Shown one piece after another: positions 34,895-43,455 of a DNA stretch of 64,000 nucleotides (positions are counted from its first letter, which is position 1; each line of letters opens with the position of its first letter). The position numbers and the translations under genes were made by a program. Location of the stretch: the NCBI GenBank assembly GCA_900767955.1, contig CAAGBC010000030.1, positions 107,268 through 171,267 of the forward strand, read 5' to 3'. The notes beneath the pieces were generated by a model that searched no databases, had not been told where the DNA came from, and saw only the letters and a program-made list of their open reading frames with translations. The DNA is from Spirochaetia bacterium (GTDB taxonomy: Bacteria > Spirochaetota > Spirochaetia > Treponematales > Treponemataceae).

Positions 34895-35781
34895 TGGAAG
34901 AACAGGCAGAAGGATTACGCGAACTTGTTAATGGTAATTTCACTGAAAAGAAGAAAACTAATTCAAAAGGTGAACATTCAACTCGTATAATTGCTATCAC
35001 AAGTGGAAAAGGTGGTGTTGGAAAAACAAACATTGCTGTAAATATGGCAATTGCTTATGCTCAATTAGGAAAAAAAGTTATTCTTATTGACGGTGACTTA
35101 GGAATGGCCAATGTTAATGTTTTGTTAAATGTTGTTCCTCAATATAATTTGATGCATGTAATTAATAAAAAGAAAACCATGAAAGAAATTATTCTTGATA
35201 CAGAATTTGGTATTAAGTTTATTGCTGGAGCAAATGGTTTTTCTAAAATAGCAAACTTAAATGTTGAAGAGTTGGAATATTTTGCAAAGCAATTTAGTAC
35301 ATTAGGTAATGCAGATATAATTATTATTGATACAGGTGCTGGAATTGCTAATAATGTTTTGCAGTTTGTTGCAGCTGCTGATGAAGTTTATGTTGTGACA
35401 ACACCAGAACCAACTGCAATTACAGATGCTTATGGTATAATTAAAATTATTACTACTGAAATTGTAGATAGACAAGTAAATTTAAAATTGCTTGTTAATC
35501 GTGTTCATTCTGCAGATGAAGGAAGACGCATTGCTGATAGAATTATCACAATTGTTGGACAATTTTTAGGTTATAAAGTTGATTATATTGGTTTTGTGTA
35601 TGATGACCCTGCTGTTCAAGCTTCCGTAATTAGACAAAAACCTTTTATGATTGTAAATCCAACATCAAAGCCATCAAGTTGTTTAAAACATGTGGTCGGA
35701 AAAATCGAAAAAACAGAAGCTCCAGAAAATGAAGGTGTTTCTAATTTCTTAAAGAAATTTTTAAGTAAAAAGAATCGATAA
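34894..35781 (+). CDS. flhG: MinD-like ATPase FlhG (FleN)
   Basis: FlhG limits flagellar number and works against FlhF. The 295-residue protein has a deviant Walker A motif, SGKGGVGKTN (about 37-46), then VILIDGDLGMANVNVLL and IIIIDTGAGIANNVL, the ParA/MinD pattern. A MinD-like membrane-targeting tail is suggested by the final basic helix (VSNFLKKFLSKKNR). GGAG lies before the ATG. It is followed by a gap with a possible promoter for the next gene. Confidence 0.94.
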   Translation: MEEQAEGLRELVNGNFTEKKKTNSKGEHSTRIIAITSGKGGVGKTNIAVNMAIAYAQLGKKVILIDGDLGMANVNVLLNVVPQYNLMHVINKKKTMKEIILDTEFGIKFIAGANGFSKIANLNVEELEYFAKQFSTLGNADIIIIDTGAGIANNVLQFVAAADEVYVVTTPEPTAITDAYGIIKIITTEIVDRQVNLKLLVNRVHSADEGRRIADRIITIVGQFLGYKVDYIGFVYDDPAVQASVIRQKPFMIVNPTSKPSSCLKHVVGKIEKTEAPENEGVSNFLKKFLSKKNR

Positions 35782-35787
35782 AAAAAA

Positions 35788-35817
35788 CTGTTATTTTAAC
35801 GAATTATGGTGTATAAT
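35788..35817 (+). promoter_or_regulatory. Possible internal promoter before the 35859-fliA genes
   Basis: CTGTTA (35788-35793), an 18-base spacer, then TATAAT (35812-35817). It would allow sigma-28 and the following genes to be expressed apart from the main operon. Confidence 0.4.
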
Positions 35818-35858
35818 TTAAGAGTTATTAATTTTATTTTTACTGTGGGAGGTGGAAA

Positions 35859-36653
35859 ATGAAAAATATAAAATTTATCATTGGTTTTTCTATTTTTGGT
35901 TTTCTTATCTCCTTTGTTTCTGGATTTGCATCTAATTCTACATTTTTAAAAATGCTTCTTAATGCGTTTATTTTTTTGTTTGTTTTTGCTTTTTTAGGAG
36001 CTGCAATTGTTTTTCTTTGGGATAAATTTCTTTCTACTGAATTTCAAAATGCAGAATATGTAGCTTCAAGAAATGTTAATTCTTCTAAAACTGCAGGTCA
36101 AACTGTTGATATTACAATTCAAGATGAAGCTTTGCAGAATGATGATAATGCTTCCCAATTTTTTGTTGGTTCCAATCATCAGATGTTAACAAAAGAAGAT
36201 GTTGCTGAAAAAGTAAAAAATAATAATGCAGCTAGTGATAGTCCTGAAAAAGTTGATTCTTGGGGGGCTGATATAAAAACTGTTTCTGTTGATAAAAAGC
36301 AAGATGTGTCAGATGCAAATAATTCAGGTTTTGTGCCTGTTGCTTTAGCAGAAAATCCAGCAAATATTTCTAGTAGTGAAGCAAAATCAGGAGTTGAATA
36401 TAAAAATATAGATAATAGTTCTAATAATAATGAATCATCAGGTTCTGTAGAGTTGGATGTTTTACCAGATTTACAGGAACTTCAAAATATACAAGAAATG
36501 ACTTCTAGTAAAGATGTACAAGAAGCACCTTCTGTTGAATCAACAGGTTTTGTTGTAGAAGATGCTAAAAAAGCTGTGTCAGAAGCAAATGCTGATAGTA
36601 AAGATGCAGCTTTGATGGCAAAAGCTATTAGTACTTTACTATCGAAAGAATAG
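35859..36653 (+). CDS. Membrane protein of unknown function in the flagellar operon
   Basis: The 264-residue protein has two closely spaced N-terminal membrane helices (about 5-25 and 30-53). A long cytoplasmic part follows, rich in Ser, Asn, Asp and Glu and probably disordered. A C-terminal helix (EDAKKAVSEANADSKDAALMAKAISTLLSKE) ends it. I do not recognise a family. Its place between flhG and fliA, with a GGGAGGTGG ribosome site, suggests a motility-linked role such as membrane recruitment of a flagellar or polar factor; that is inference only. Confidence 0.6.
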   Translation: MKNIKFIIGFSIFGFLISFVSGFASNSTFLKMLLNAFIFLFVFAFLGAAIVFLWDKFLSTEFQNAEYVASRNVNSSKTAGQTVDITIQDEALQNDDNASQFFVGSNHQMLTKEDVAEKVKNNNAASDSPEKVDSWGADIKTVSVDKKQDVSDANNSGFVPVALAENPANISSSEAKSGVEYKNIDNSSNNNESSGSVELDVLPDLQELQNIQEMTSSKDVQEAPSVESTGFVVEDAKKAVSEANADSKDAALMAKAISTLLSKE

Positions 36654-36656
36654 GAT

Positions 36657-37466
36657 ATGATGCTTATGGATAATGTTTCAACAACATCTATTAATGATGA
36701 AAAAGAAGAAGATTTACTCTGGGAAGAATTTAAAAAGACAAAATCTTCTAAAATTCGAGATAAATTTATTCGTCAATATATGCCATTGGTAAAATATGTT
36801 GCTGGTAAAGTTGCAGTAGGTATGCCTAATAGTGTCGAATTTGATGATTTAGTTGGATTTGGTCAATTCGGATTGTTAGATGCTATTAATAAATATGATC
36901 CATCAAAAAATGTAAAATTTAAGACTTATGCTGTTACTAGAATTCGTGGTGCTATTTTTGATGAATTGCGTCAAATAGACTGGGTTCCTCGTTCAGTAAG
37001 ACAAAAGTCTCGTGAAATAGAAGATACTATTGTGACTTTGGAAGCTCGTTTAGGTCGAACAGCTAGTGATTCTGAAATTGCACAAGCATTAAATATGTCA
37101 GAAGATGAATACCATAGAACTGTTATGAAAGTTTCTGGTACAAGTATTTTGTCATTGAACGAAGTTTGGTATTCAGGCGATGATAATGATAGTATGTCAA
37201 TTGGGGATAGTATTGAATCTCCTTCTAGTTTAAATCCTGATGTTATTGCCGAGCGTGAAGAGATAAAAAAAGTTATTATTCAATCAATTAATGAATTGCC
37301 AGAAAAAGAAAAAATGGTAATTGTTCTTTATTACCACGAAGATCTTACTTTTAAAGAAATTGGTGAAGTACTTCAAGTTAGTGAATCCCGTATTTCACAA
37401 TTGCATACTAAAGCTAATCTTCGTTTGCGCGCTAAATTGACTAATTTTAGAAGAGGAATAATGTAA
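36657..37466 (+). CDS. fliA: RNA polymerase sigma-28 factor FliA (WhiG type)
   Basis: This flagellar sigma factor directs late flagellar and chemotaxis genes. The 269-residue protein has region 2 (FIRQYMPLVKYVAGKVAVGMPNSVEFDDLVGFGQFGLLDAINKYDPSKNVKFKTYAVTRIRGAIFDELR), the sigma-28 signature WVPRSVR at the start of region 3, and region 4 (INELPEKEKMVIVLYYHEDLTFKEIGEVLQVSESRISQLHTKA). Three ATGs lie close together (36657, 36660, 36666); the exact start is uncertain by up to three codons. It is followed directly by fapA. Confidence 0.96.
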   Translation: MMLMDNVSTTSINDEKEEDLLWEEFKKTKSSKIRDKFIRQYMPLVKYVAGKVAVGMPNSVEFDDLVGFGQFGLLDAINKYDPSKNVKFKTYAVTRIRGAIFDELRQIDWVPRSVRQKSREIEDTIVTLEARLGRTASDSEIAQALNMSEDEYHRTVMKVSGTSILSLNEVWYSGDDNDSMSIGDSIESPSSLNPDVIAEREEIKKVIIQSINELPEKEKMVIVLYYHEDLTFKEIGEVLQVSESRISQLHTKANLRLRAKLTNFRRGIM

Positions 37467-39434
37467 ATGGTTTCACTGGATAAGATTCGTGAAGAAATGC
37501 AGCGTCGTCTCGTTATTGATAGAGAATTAAATAGTGTTGAAGTAAATGCAGACACTATTGATGAGGCATTGGCTGACGCATCTGTTCAGTTAGATACAAG
37601 AGTTAATGATTTAGAATTTGAAGTCGTAGAAAAAGGAAGTAACGGATTTTTAGGAATTGGTAAAAAACCTTGGAAAATACGAATTTATCAAAATCAAGAA
37701 GTTGCTGCCAAAAAACGAAAATCTGCAAGTGATGATTTGTTTGCAAATTCTGCATTTGAAGGTGAATCTCTTATTACTTCAAAAGATGGATTATTCTATG
37801 TTCATCGTTTTGGTTCTTCAATTAAGTTAAAAGTTTTACCTCCTGTAGGTGAAGGAAAACCTGTTGATATAAAGGAAATTTTAGATAAAGTAAAGCGTTC
37901 AGATACTGAAAAATTTGATGAATCACTTATTTCTAAATTGGCTAAAAATGGAACTGATGGTGAATATGTTGTAGTTGGTACATATAAAAATATTTCCGCT
38001 GCAGATGCAACTATTTCAGTTGAAGTTACCAAAGATGAAATGCATGCATTTATTGTTGTTGATGCTCCAACAATGGGTGGTGCTGATATAACAGCAGATG
38101 TTATTATTCGAAACTTAAAAGCGCAAGGTATTCTTTTGGGAATTGATGAACAGAAAGTTTCTGATTTTGTTGATTCACCTGTTTACGGTACGCCTTGTGA
38201 AGTTGCAACTGGTGTTGAGCCAGAAAATGGACATGATTCTTACATTTCATATAATTTTGAAACAGATGTTAATAAGTTAAAAGCTCGTGAATCCACAAGT
38301 GGAAATATGGATTTTAAGGAATTAAATAAAATCCAAAATGTTGTTGTTGGGCAAACATTGGCTACTAAAGTTGCTGCAACTCGTGGTAAGGGTGGAAAGA
38401 CTTTGTTTGGTCATTACCTAGAAGCTAAAAACGGTAAAGAAAATCCTGTTGTTTTAGGAGAAAATGTAGAATTTGCTTCTGATGGAGTTACAATTGTAGC
38501 TGCAAAAGATGGACAAGTTCTTTTAGTAAATGGAAAAATTACTGTAGAACCACTTTTGGTATTAGATACTGTAAGTGTTAAGAGTGGAAATATTACATTC
38601 TTAGGAAGTGTAATTGTAAAAGGTAATGTTGAAGATGATTATAATATAACAGCCTCAGGAACTGTTGATATAGGTGGAACTGTAGGTAAATGTCATATAG
38701 ATGCAGGTGGCGATGTAATTATTCATCAGGGTGTTTTTGGTAAAAAAGAAGGTTCCATAAAGGCTGGAAAGTCATTGTGGGGTAAATTTATTCAAGAAGT
38801 AAAAATCGAAGTTGAAGAAAATGTTATTGCTACCGATAGTTTGATGAATTGCGAAGTTACTGCTATGAAAAATATAGTTCTACATGGTAAAAAAGCACAG
38901 ATTATTGGTGGTCATTATTTTGCCACTGAGGAAATTTGTGCAAGAACTATAGGTTCTGTTGGTGGGGCAGATACAGTTCTTTCTGTTGGTGTTGACCCTA
39001 GAGCAAAGAAAAAACTTGATGAATTGCAAACTGTTCAAGGTGATCTTGTAAAAGAGTTAGAAAGCGTTGAACTTGATATTGGAACTCTTGAAAATCAGAA
39101 GAAGATTAGACGTTCTTTACCTCACGATAAGGAAGAAAATCTTACTCGTTTATTAGAACGAAAAGAACAAATTTCTACTGAGTCTTCTGAAATTACAAGA
39201 GAAATAGAAGCTTTGCAACAACATTTAAGAGAATTAAAAGCTGTTGGAAAAGTAAAAGTCGAAGGAACGGTTTATCCTGGAACAAAAGTTTATGTTCGTG
39301 ATGCTTTAGATGAAGTTCGTTCTGAAGTTACAAGTCTTTCATTTTTGTATGAAAATACACTTGTTAAACGAGCAAAATATGAACCTCCTTCTGTAGATGT
39401 TTCAAAGGGTCCAGATGGCTATTCATCCAATTGA
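37467..39434 (+). CDS. FapA (DUF342) flagellar assembly protein A with Jag-like N-terminal domain
   Basis: The 655-residue protein starts with a Jag-N-like module (TIDEALADASVQLDTRVNDLEFEVVEKGSNGFLGIGKKPWKIRIY). The DUF342/FapA core follows, with a FAPA-type beta-helical region (VSVKSGNITFLGSVIVKGNVEDDYNITASGTVDIGGTVGKCHIDAGGDVIIHQG). Next comes a long coiled coil (about 525-600), then a short C-terminal region. FapA-type proteins are bactofilin-like in their beta-helix and are linked to polar localisation and flagella in other bacteria. The Jag-N domain is shared with RNA-binding KhpB. No enzyme site is seen. It follows fliA with no gap. Confidence 0.85.
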   Translation: MVSLDKIREEMQRRLVIDRELNSVEVNADTIDEALADASVQLDTRVNDLEFEVVEKGSNGFLGIGKKPWKIRIYQNQEVAAKKRKSASDDLFANSAFEGESLITSKDGLFYVHRFGSSIKLKVLPPVGEGKPVDIKEILDKVKRSDTEKFDESLISKLAKNGTDGEYVVVGTYKNISAADATISVEVTKDEMHAFIVVDAPTMGGADITADVIIRNLKAQGILLGIDEQKVSDFVDSPVYGTPCEVATGVEPENGHDSYISYNFETDVNKLKARESTSGNMDFKELNKIQNVVVGQTLATKVAATRGKGGKTLFGHYLEAKNGKENPVVLGENVEFASDGVTIVAAKDGQVLLVNGKITVEPLLVLDTVSVKSGNITFLGSVIVKGNVEDDYNITASGTVDIGGTVGKCHIDAGGDVIIHQGVFGKKEGSIKAGKSLWGKFIQEVKIEVEENVIATDSLMNCEVTAMKNIVLHGKKAQIIGGHYFATEEICARTIGSVGGADTVLSVGVDPRAKKKLDELQTVQGDLVKELESVELDIGTLENQKKIRRSLPHDKEENLTRLLERKEQISTESSEITREIEALQQHLRELKAVGKVKVEGTVYPGTKVYVRDALDEVRSEVTSLSFLYENTLVKRAKYEPPSVDVSKGPDGYSSN

Positions 39435-39738
39435 TTTACAAACAATGTATTCTCAGATTGACAATGTTGCAAAACAAGTTGTTCATCAACAGCAAGGTGC
39501 TGCATTAGCAGAGTCTGTGCAACAAACTAATTTTGTTCGTCAAAATAAAGAAGATGCAAAAAAAGTTCAACAAATGGATGAACAAAATAAATTATCTAAC
39601 TTAAATCAAGATGGTTCTAGTCATTCGTCATCTAATAGTAGTTTTGCTGAAAATAAAAAAAAGGAAGATGATTCAATTCCTGTAAAGAAAAAATTGACAG
39701 AATCTTATTTAGGGCAGCATATTGATATAACGAGGTAA
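39415..39738 (+). CDS. Small Gln/Ser/Asn-rich protein, unknown function
   Basis: I chose the ATG at 39415, with AAAGGG as ribosome site, inside the end of fapA. The 107-residue protein begins AIHPIDLQTMYSQIDNVAKQVVHQQQGAALAES, an amphipathic helix, then a basic, Ser/Asn-rich disordered middle, and ends in KLTESYLGQHIDITR. I recognise the layout as one seen next to fapA in spirochaetes but know no function. It overlaps fapA by 20 bases and is followed closely by another unknown gene. Confidence 0.6.
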   Translation: MAIHPIDLQTMYSQIDNVAKQVVHQQQGAALAESVQQTNFVRQNKEDAKKVQQMDEQNKLSNLNQDGSSHSSSNSSFAENKKKEDDSIPVKKKLTESYLGQHIDITR

Positions 39739-39741
39739 GTT

Positions 39742-40443
39742 GTGGTTTTTCTTGTTGTTATATTGTGTATTACGAATGTATTACTTTGGATAGTGTTTTT
39801 ATTAAAATTTAAAAGTTTATTTTCAACTGAAGATATTATAGAAAAGACAAGAAGTGAATTAAATAAATTAGTAATGGATATAAATAATAATACAGATAGA
39901 AATATTACTGTTTATAATGAATCTTCAAAAAACTTAAAAAAAATAATTGCAGAAGCAGAATCTAAAGTTAATCTTTTAGAAAATAGAATAAAATTACTCA
40001 ATGATGAAATTCAAAAGAATAATTTAACAAATGTCTTGCAAACGAATATTTCTCAAAAAAAGAAATCTACTACCAAAATGCAATCAGTTGCTAATGCATA
40101 TAAAAATAATGAAATAAATTCAAAATCTTCTTTTTCTTTAACTGATGCAGGAAAAGAAATTACAAATAATAGTATTCAAAAGTCATTGTTTGATGATAAT
40201 TCTCCTATTGAAACTGTTGCAAATGTAACAGTAAATCCAGATGGAACATCCTATGCAGGAATTCCTATTGTTATGCCTACTGTTTTTGCAACAGATACTC
40301 CAGTTCAATTAAAAGATGATTTAAAATCCCGTATTGTCAGATTGTATGAACAAGGTAAGTCAATAGATGAAATTGCAGCAGAATTAAGTTGTTCAACAAC
40401 GGAAGTACAATTTGTAATTGATTTTACAGATGATATTCTTTAA
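39742..40443 (+). CDS. Membrane-anchored coiled-coil protein with C-terminal HTH-like segment
   Basis: The gene starts with GTG at 39742, just after a GAGGTAAG ribosome site. The 233-residue protein has one N-terminal membrane helix (VFLVVILCITNVLLWIVFLLKF), a coiled coil (about 25-95) and a Ser/Asn-rich linker. The C-terminal stretch, LKSRIVRLYEQGKSIDEIAAELSCSTTEVQFVIDF, has the spacing of a helix-turn-helix. A membrane-tethered DNA-binding or adaptor protein is possible. It closes the flagellar gene run; function in motility is inferred from position only. Confidence 0.6.
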   Translation: MVFLVVILCITNVLLWIVFLLKFKSLFSTEDIIEKTRSELNKLVMDINNNTDRNITVYNESSKNLKKIIAEAESKVNLLENRIKLLNDEIQKNNLTNVLQTNISQKKKSTTKMQSVANAYKNNEINSKSSFSLTDAGKEITNNSIQKSLFDDNSPIETVANVTVNPDGTSYAGIPIVMPTVFATDTPVQLKDDLKSRIVRLYEQGKSIDEIAAELSCSTTEVQFVIDFTDDIL

Positions 40444-40466
40444 AAATAAATAATTTTCTTGCTAAA

Positions 40467-40496
40467 TTCAACTTTTATGATTATCATTAATATAAT
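40467..40496 (+). promoter_or_regulatory. Promoter of the V-ATPase operon
   Basis: TTCAAC (40467-40472), an 18-base spacer and TATAAT (40491-40496), 27 bases before atpE. The -35 box is a weak match, the -10 box is exact. Confidence 0.45.
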
Positions 40497-40523
40497 ATAT
40501 ATTATGATATATTAGAGGTTAGA

Positions 40524-41144
40524 ATGGATATCCAATTACAAGAGCTAATTGATAAAATTAAAAAAGATGGTGTTGCTAATGCCGAACAAGCTGCTTCACA
40601 GATAATTGCCGAAGCAGAAAAAAAAGCTAATTCAATTCTTGAAGAAGCTCAGAAAAAATCAGATGACATGATTAAAAATGCTAAAACTGAAATTTCACGC
40701 CTTGAAAAGGCAAGTGAAGATGCTATTACACAGGCATGTCGCAATATGTTGCTAGGTTTTAGAGATAGTTTAATTTCTGAATTGGATTCTATTGTTCAAA
40801 CAGAAACTGAAAAAGTTTTTTCTGGTGAAGTATTAAAAAATCTTGTTTCAGAAACTGTAAAAGCATGGACAAAAAATACTGATGCTTCTGAATTGTCTGT
40901 TTTATTAAGCGAAAAAGATTGTGCAGAACTTGAATCAGGATTCAAAGCTGCATTAAAAACTGAATTGCAAAACGGTTTAGAAGTAAAAACAGATAGAACT
41001 TTATCAAGTGGATTTAGAGTTGGTATTAAAAACGGTGCGGCATATTATGATTATTCTGCAGAATCAGTTGCAGAATTGTTTGCTGCTTATTTAAATCCTC
41101 GTGTTGCAGAAATAATGAAAAATGCTGCAAAAGGAAATAATTAG
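40524..41144 (+). CDS. atpE: V-type ATPase subunit E
   Basis: Subunit E forms part of the peripheral stalk. The 206-residue protein has the typical long N-terminal helix rich in Ala, Lys and Glu (AEQAASQIIAEAEKKANSILEEAQKKSDDMIKNAKTEISRLEK) and a small C-terminal domain (GFRVGIKNGAAYYDYSAESVAELFAAYLNPRVAEIM). GAGG precedes the ATG. It is the first gene of the operon and shares one base with the next. Confidence 0.92.
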   Translation: MDIQLQELIDKIKKDGVANAEQAASQIIAEAEKKANSILEEAQKKSDDMIKNAKTEISRLEKASEDAITQACRNMLLGFRDSLISELDSIVQTETEKVFSGEVLKNLVSETVKAWTKNTDASELSVLLSEKDCAELESGFKAALKTELQNGLEVKTDRTLSSGFRVGIKNGAAYYDYSAESVAELFAAYLNPRVAEIMKNAAKGNN

Positions 41145-41689
41145 TGAAAGAGCAGTATTATCTAATATCACAATTGCCTGATATTTCTGTTTCTGGAGAA
41201 AAATCTACATTACCAATAACCGAAAAATATTTTAAAGATTTATGTTTGCGTTTTGTTGGTAATAAGGAAGCTTCTATAATCGAAAATCTTTCTTTAGAGC
41301 CTCCAAGAAAAGAAGTTAAAACAGGTTCTTCATTTTTAGATGCTTGGTATAATCACGAACGTTGTTTACGTTATGCTCTTGCACAAATTCGTGCTCAAAA
41401 ATTAAAAAAAGATATTGGTCCAATTCCTGTTTCTTGTACAGCAGATATTATACAAGCTGCTCGTACTGCTGTAGGAATGGATAGTCCTTTGTCCGCTGAA
41501 CAATTCCTCTATGAATACAGATTAAGTGTTTTAAGTAATTTACAACCTCTTGATATTTTTTCAATTGATGCTGTTTATGCTTACGGAATCAAATTATTGT
41601 TGGTTCAAAGAATGAAGATGTTCAATCGCGAAAAAGGTACAGATTCTTATCACAAAATATATGATACTATACTTGGAGAAACGATATGA
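41144..41689 (+). CDS. DUF2764 family V-ATPase-associated protein
   Basis: The 181-residue protein starts with GTG overlapping the atpE stop (TAGTG). It begins KEQYYLISQLPDISVSGEKSTL, the DUF2764 pattern, and is mainly helical, with ALAQIRAQKLKKDI and PLSAEQFLYEYRLSVLSNLQPLDIFSIDAVYAYGIKLLLVQR. Members lie between subunits E and A in spirochaetal and related V-ATPase operons that lack a recognisable subunit C. It may therefore be a subunit-C substitute, coupling rotor and stator; this is inference. It overlaps atpA by 4 bases. Confidence 0.75.
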   Translation: MKEQYYLISQLPDISVSGEKSTLPITEKYFKDLCLRFVGNKEASIIENLSLEPPRKEVKTGSSFLDAWYNHERCLRYALAQIRAQKLKKDIGPIPVSCTADIIQAARTAVGMDSPLSAEQFLYEYRLSVLSNLQPLDIFSIDAVYAYGIKLLLVQRMKMFNREKGTDSYHKIYDTILGETI

Positions 41690-43455
41690 CGGATACAAAA
41701 GGAAAAGTAGTCGGTATCAATGGTAATATGGTTTCCGTTGAATTTGACGGAAATATTGCCATGAACGAAGTTGCTTATGTAAATGTAGATGGTAAAAAAT
41801 TAAAGGGTGAAGTTATTCGTATTCGCGGTAATGTTGCTCAGATGCAGATTTATGAAATGACACAAGGAATTAAATCTGGTGATGTTGTTGACTTTACTGG
41901 AAACTTGCTTTCTGCAGTTTTAGGACCAGGTCTTTTAGGTCAGGTTTACGATGGTCTTCAGAATCCACTTCCTCTTGTTGCTGAACAAGCAGGATTCTTC
42001 CTTGAAAGAGGTGTTTATGTAGATCCTCTTTCAAAAACTCAAAAATGGGAATGGACTCCTTCTGTAAAAGTTGGGGATAAGGTTCTTAGAGGTGATTCAA
42101 TTGGATCTGTTCCAGAAGGACCTTTTACTCATAAAATTTTAGTTCCTTTTACTTTGTTAGGAGCTTATACTGTAAAAGAAGTTACAGCAGCTGGTTCATA
42201 TACTATTAATGATACAATGGCAATTGTAACTGACGAAAAAGGTAACGAACATAAATTAACTATGTGTTTTGAATGGCCTGTAAAACGCGCTGTTGATTGT
42301 TATGCAGAACGCTTAGCTCCAACAGAAACTATGGTTACAAAAACACGTCTTATTGATACATTCTTCCCAGTTGCAAAAGGTGGAACATATTGTATTCCAG
42401 GTCCTTTTGGTGCAGGAAAAACTGTTATTCAGCATACAACAAGCCGCTATGCAGATGTTGATATCGTTATTATTGCTGCTTGTGGTGAACGAGCTGGTGA
42501 AGTTGTTGAAACAATCAAAGAATTCCCTGAACTTACAGACCCAAGAACTGGTGAATCATTGATGAAGCGTACAATTATTATTTGTAATACATCTTCAATG
42601 CCTGTTGCTTCTCGTGAAGCATCTGTTTATACATCAGTTACTTTGGCAGAATATTATCGTCAAATGGGATTGAATGTTCTTCTTTTGGCTGATTCTACAT
42701 CCCGTTGGGCACAGGCTCTTCGTGAAATGTCAGGTCGCTTGGAAGAAATTCCTGGAGAAGAAGCTTTCCCTGCTTATTTGGAATCATATATTGCAGCTTT
42801 CTATGAAAGAGCAGGTTATGTAAAACTTCGTGATGGTTCTACAGGTTCTGTTACAATTGGAGGAACTGTATCTCCAGCAGGTGGTAACTTTGAAGAACCT
42901 GTTACTCAAGCTACATTGAAAGTTGTTGGTGCATTCCACGGTCTTACACGCGAACGCTCTGATGCTCGTAAATTCCCTGCAATTGATCCAATTGGTTCAT
43001 GGTCAAAATATAAGAGTGTTATCCGCAACGATTGGGTTTATGTAGCTCGTAGTATTTACAAGAGTGGTGTTGAAGTAAACCAAATGATGAAAGTTATTGG
43101 TGAAGAAGGTACTACAACACAAGACTTCGTTCTATATATGAAGAGCGAATTCCTTGATTATGTATACTTCCAGCAGAACTCTTTTGATGAAGTAGATGCA
43201 GCTGTTTCTGTTGAACGCCAGACATATACATTCAAAAATGTATTGACTGTTCTTACTTCTGATTTTGAACTTACAGATAAAGACGATGCTCGTGGCTTCT
43301 TTAATCAGCTTAGACAGAAATTCTTGGACTGGAATTATATTCCTTGGAATACTGCTGAATTTAAAGCTAAAGAAAAAGAAATTCTTGATTTATATGCTTC
43401 TAAAAAAGGAACAATACAAGCAAGTGCTATGGATTTGTTCAAGGACGGTGAATAA
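41686..43455 (+). CDS. atpA: V-type ATPase catalytic subunit A
   Basis: Subunit A holds the catalytic nucleotide sites of the V1 head. The 589-residue protein shows the P-loop GPFGAGKTV at about residues 239-247, the V-type non-homologous insert after residue 110, and GERAGEVVETIKEFPEL. LLADSTSRWAQALREMSGRLEEIPGEEAFPAYL is fully conserved. Length fits V-type A rather than F-type beta. Direction of the enzyme (ion pump or ATP synthase) and ion choice cannot be decided from this subunit. Confidence 0.98.
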   Translation: MTDTKGKVVGINGNMVSVEFDGNIAMNEVAYVNVDGKKLKGEVIRIRGNVAQMQIYEMTQGIKSGDVVDFTGNLLSAVLGPGLLGQVYDGLQNPLPLVAEQAGFFLERGVYVDPLSKTQKWEWTPSVKVGDKVLRGDSIGSVPEGPFTHKILVPFTLLGAYTVKEVTAAGSYTINDTMAIVTDEKGNEHKLTMCFEWPVKRAVDCYAERLAPTETMVTKTRLIDTFFPVAKGGTYCIPGPFGAGKTVIQHTTSRYADVDIVIIAACGERAGEVVETIKEFPELTDPRTGESLMKRTIIICNTSSMPVASREASVYTSVTLAEYYRQMGLNVLLLADSTSRWAQALREMSGRLEEIPGEEAFPAYLESYIAAFYERAGYVKLRDGSTGSVTIGGTVSPAGGNFEEPVTQATLKVVGAFHGLTRERSDARKFPAIDPIGSWSKYKSVIRNDWVYVARSIYKSGVEVNQMMKVIGEEGTTTQDFVLYMKSEFLDYVYFQQNSFDEVDAAVSVERQTYTFKNVLTVLTSDFELTDKDDARGFFNQLRQKFLDWNYIPWNTAEFKAKEKEILDLYASKKGTIQASAMDLFKDGE

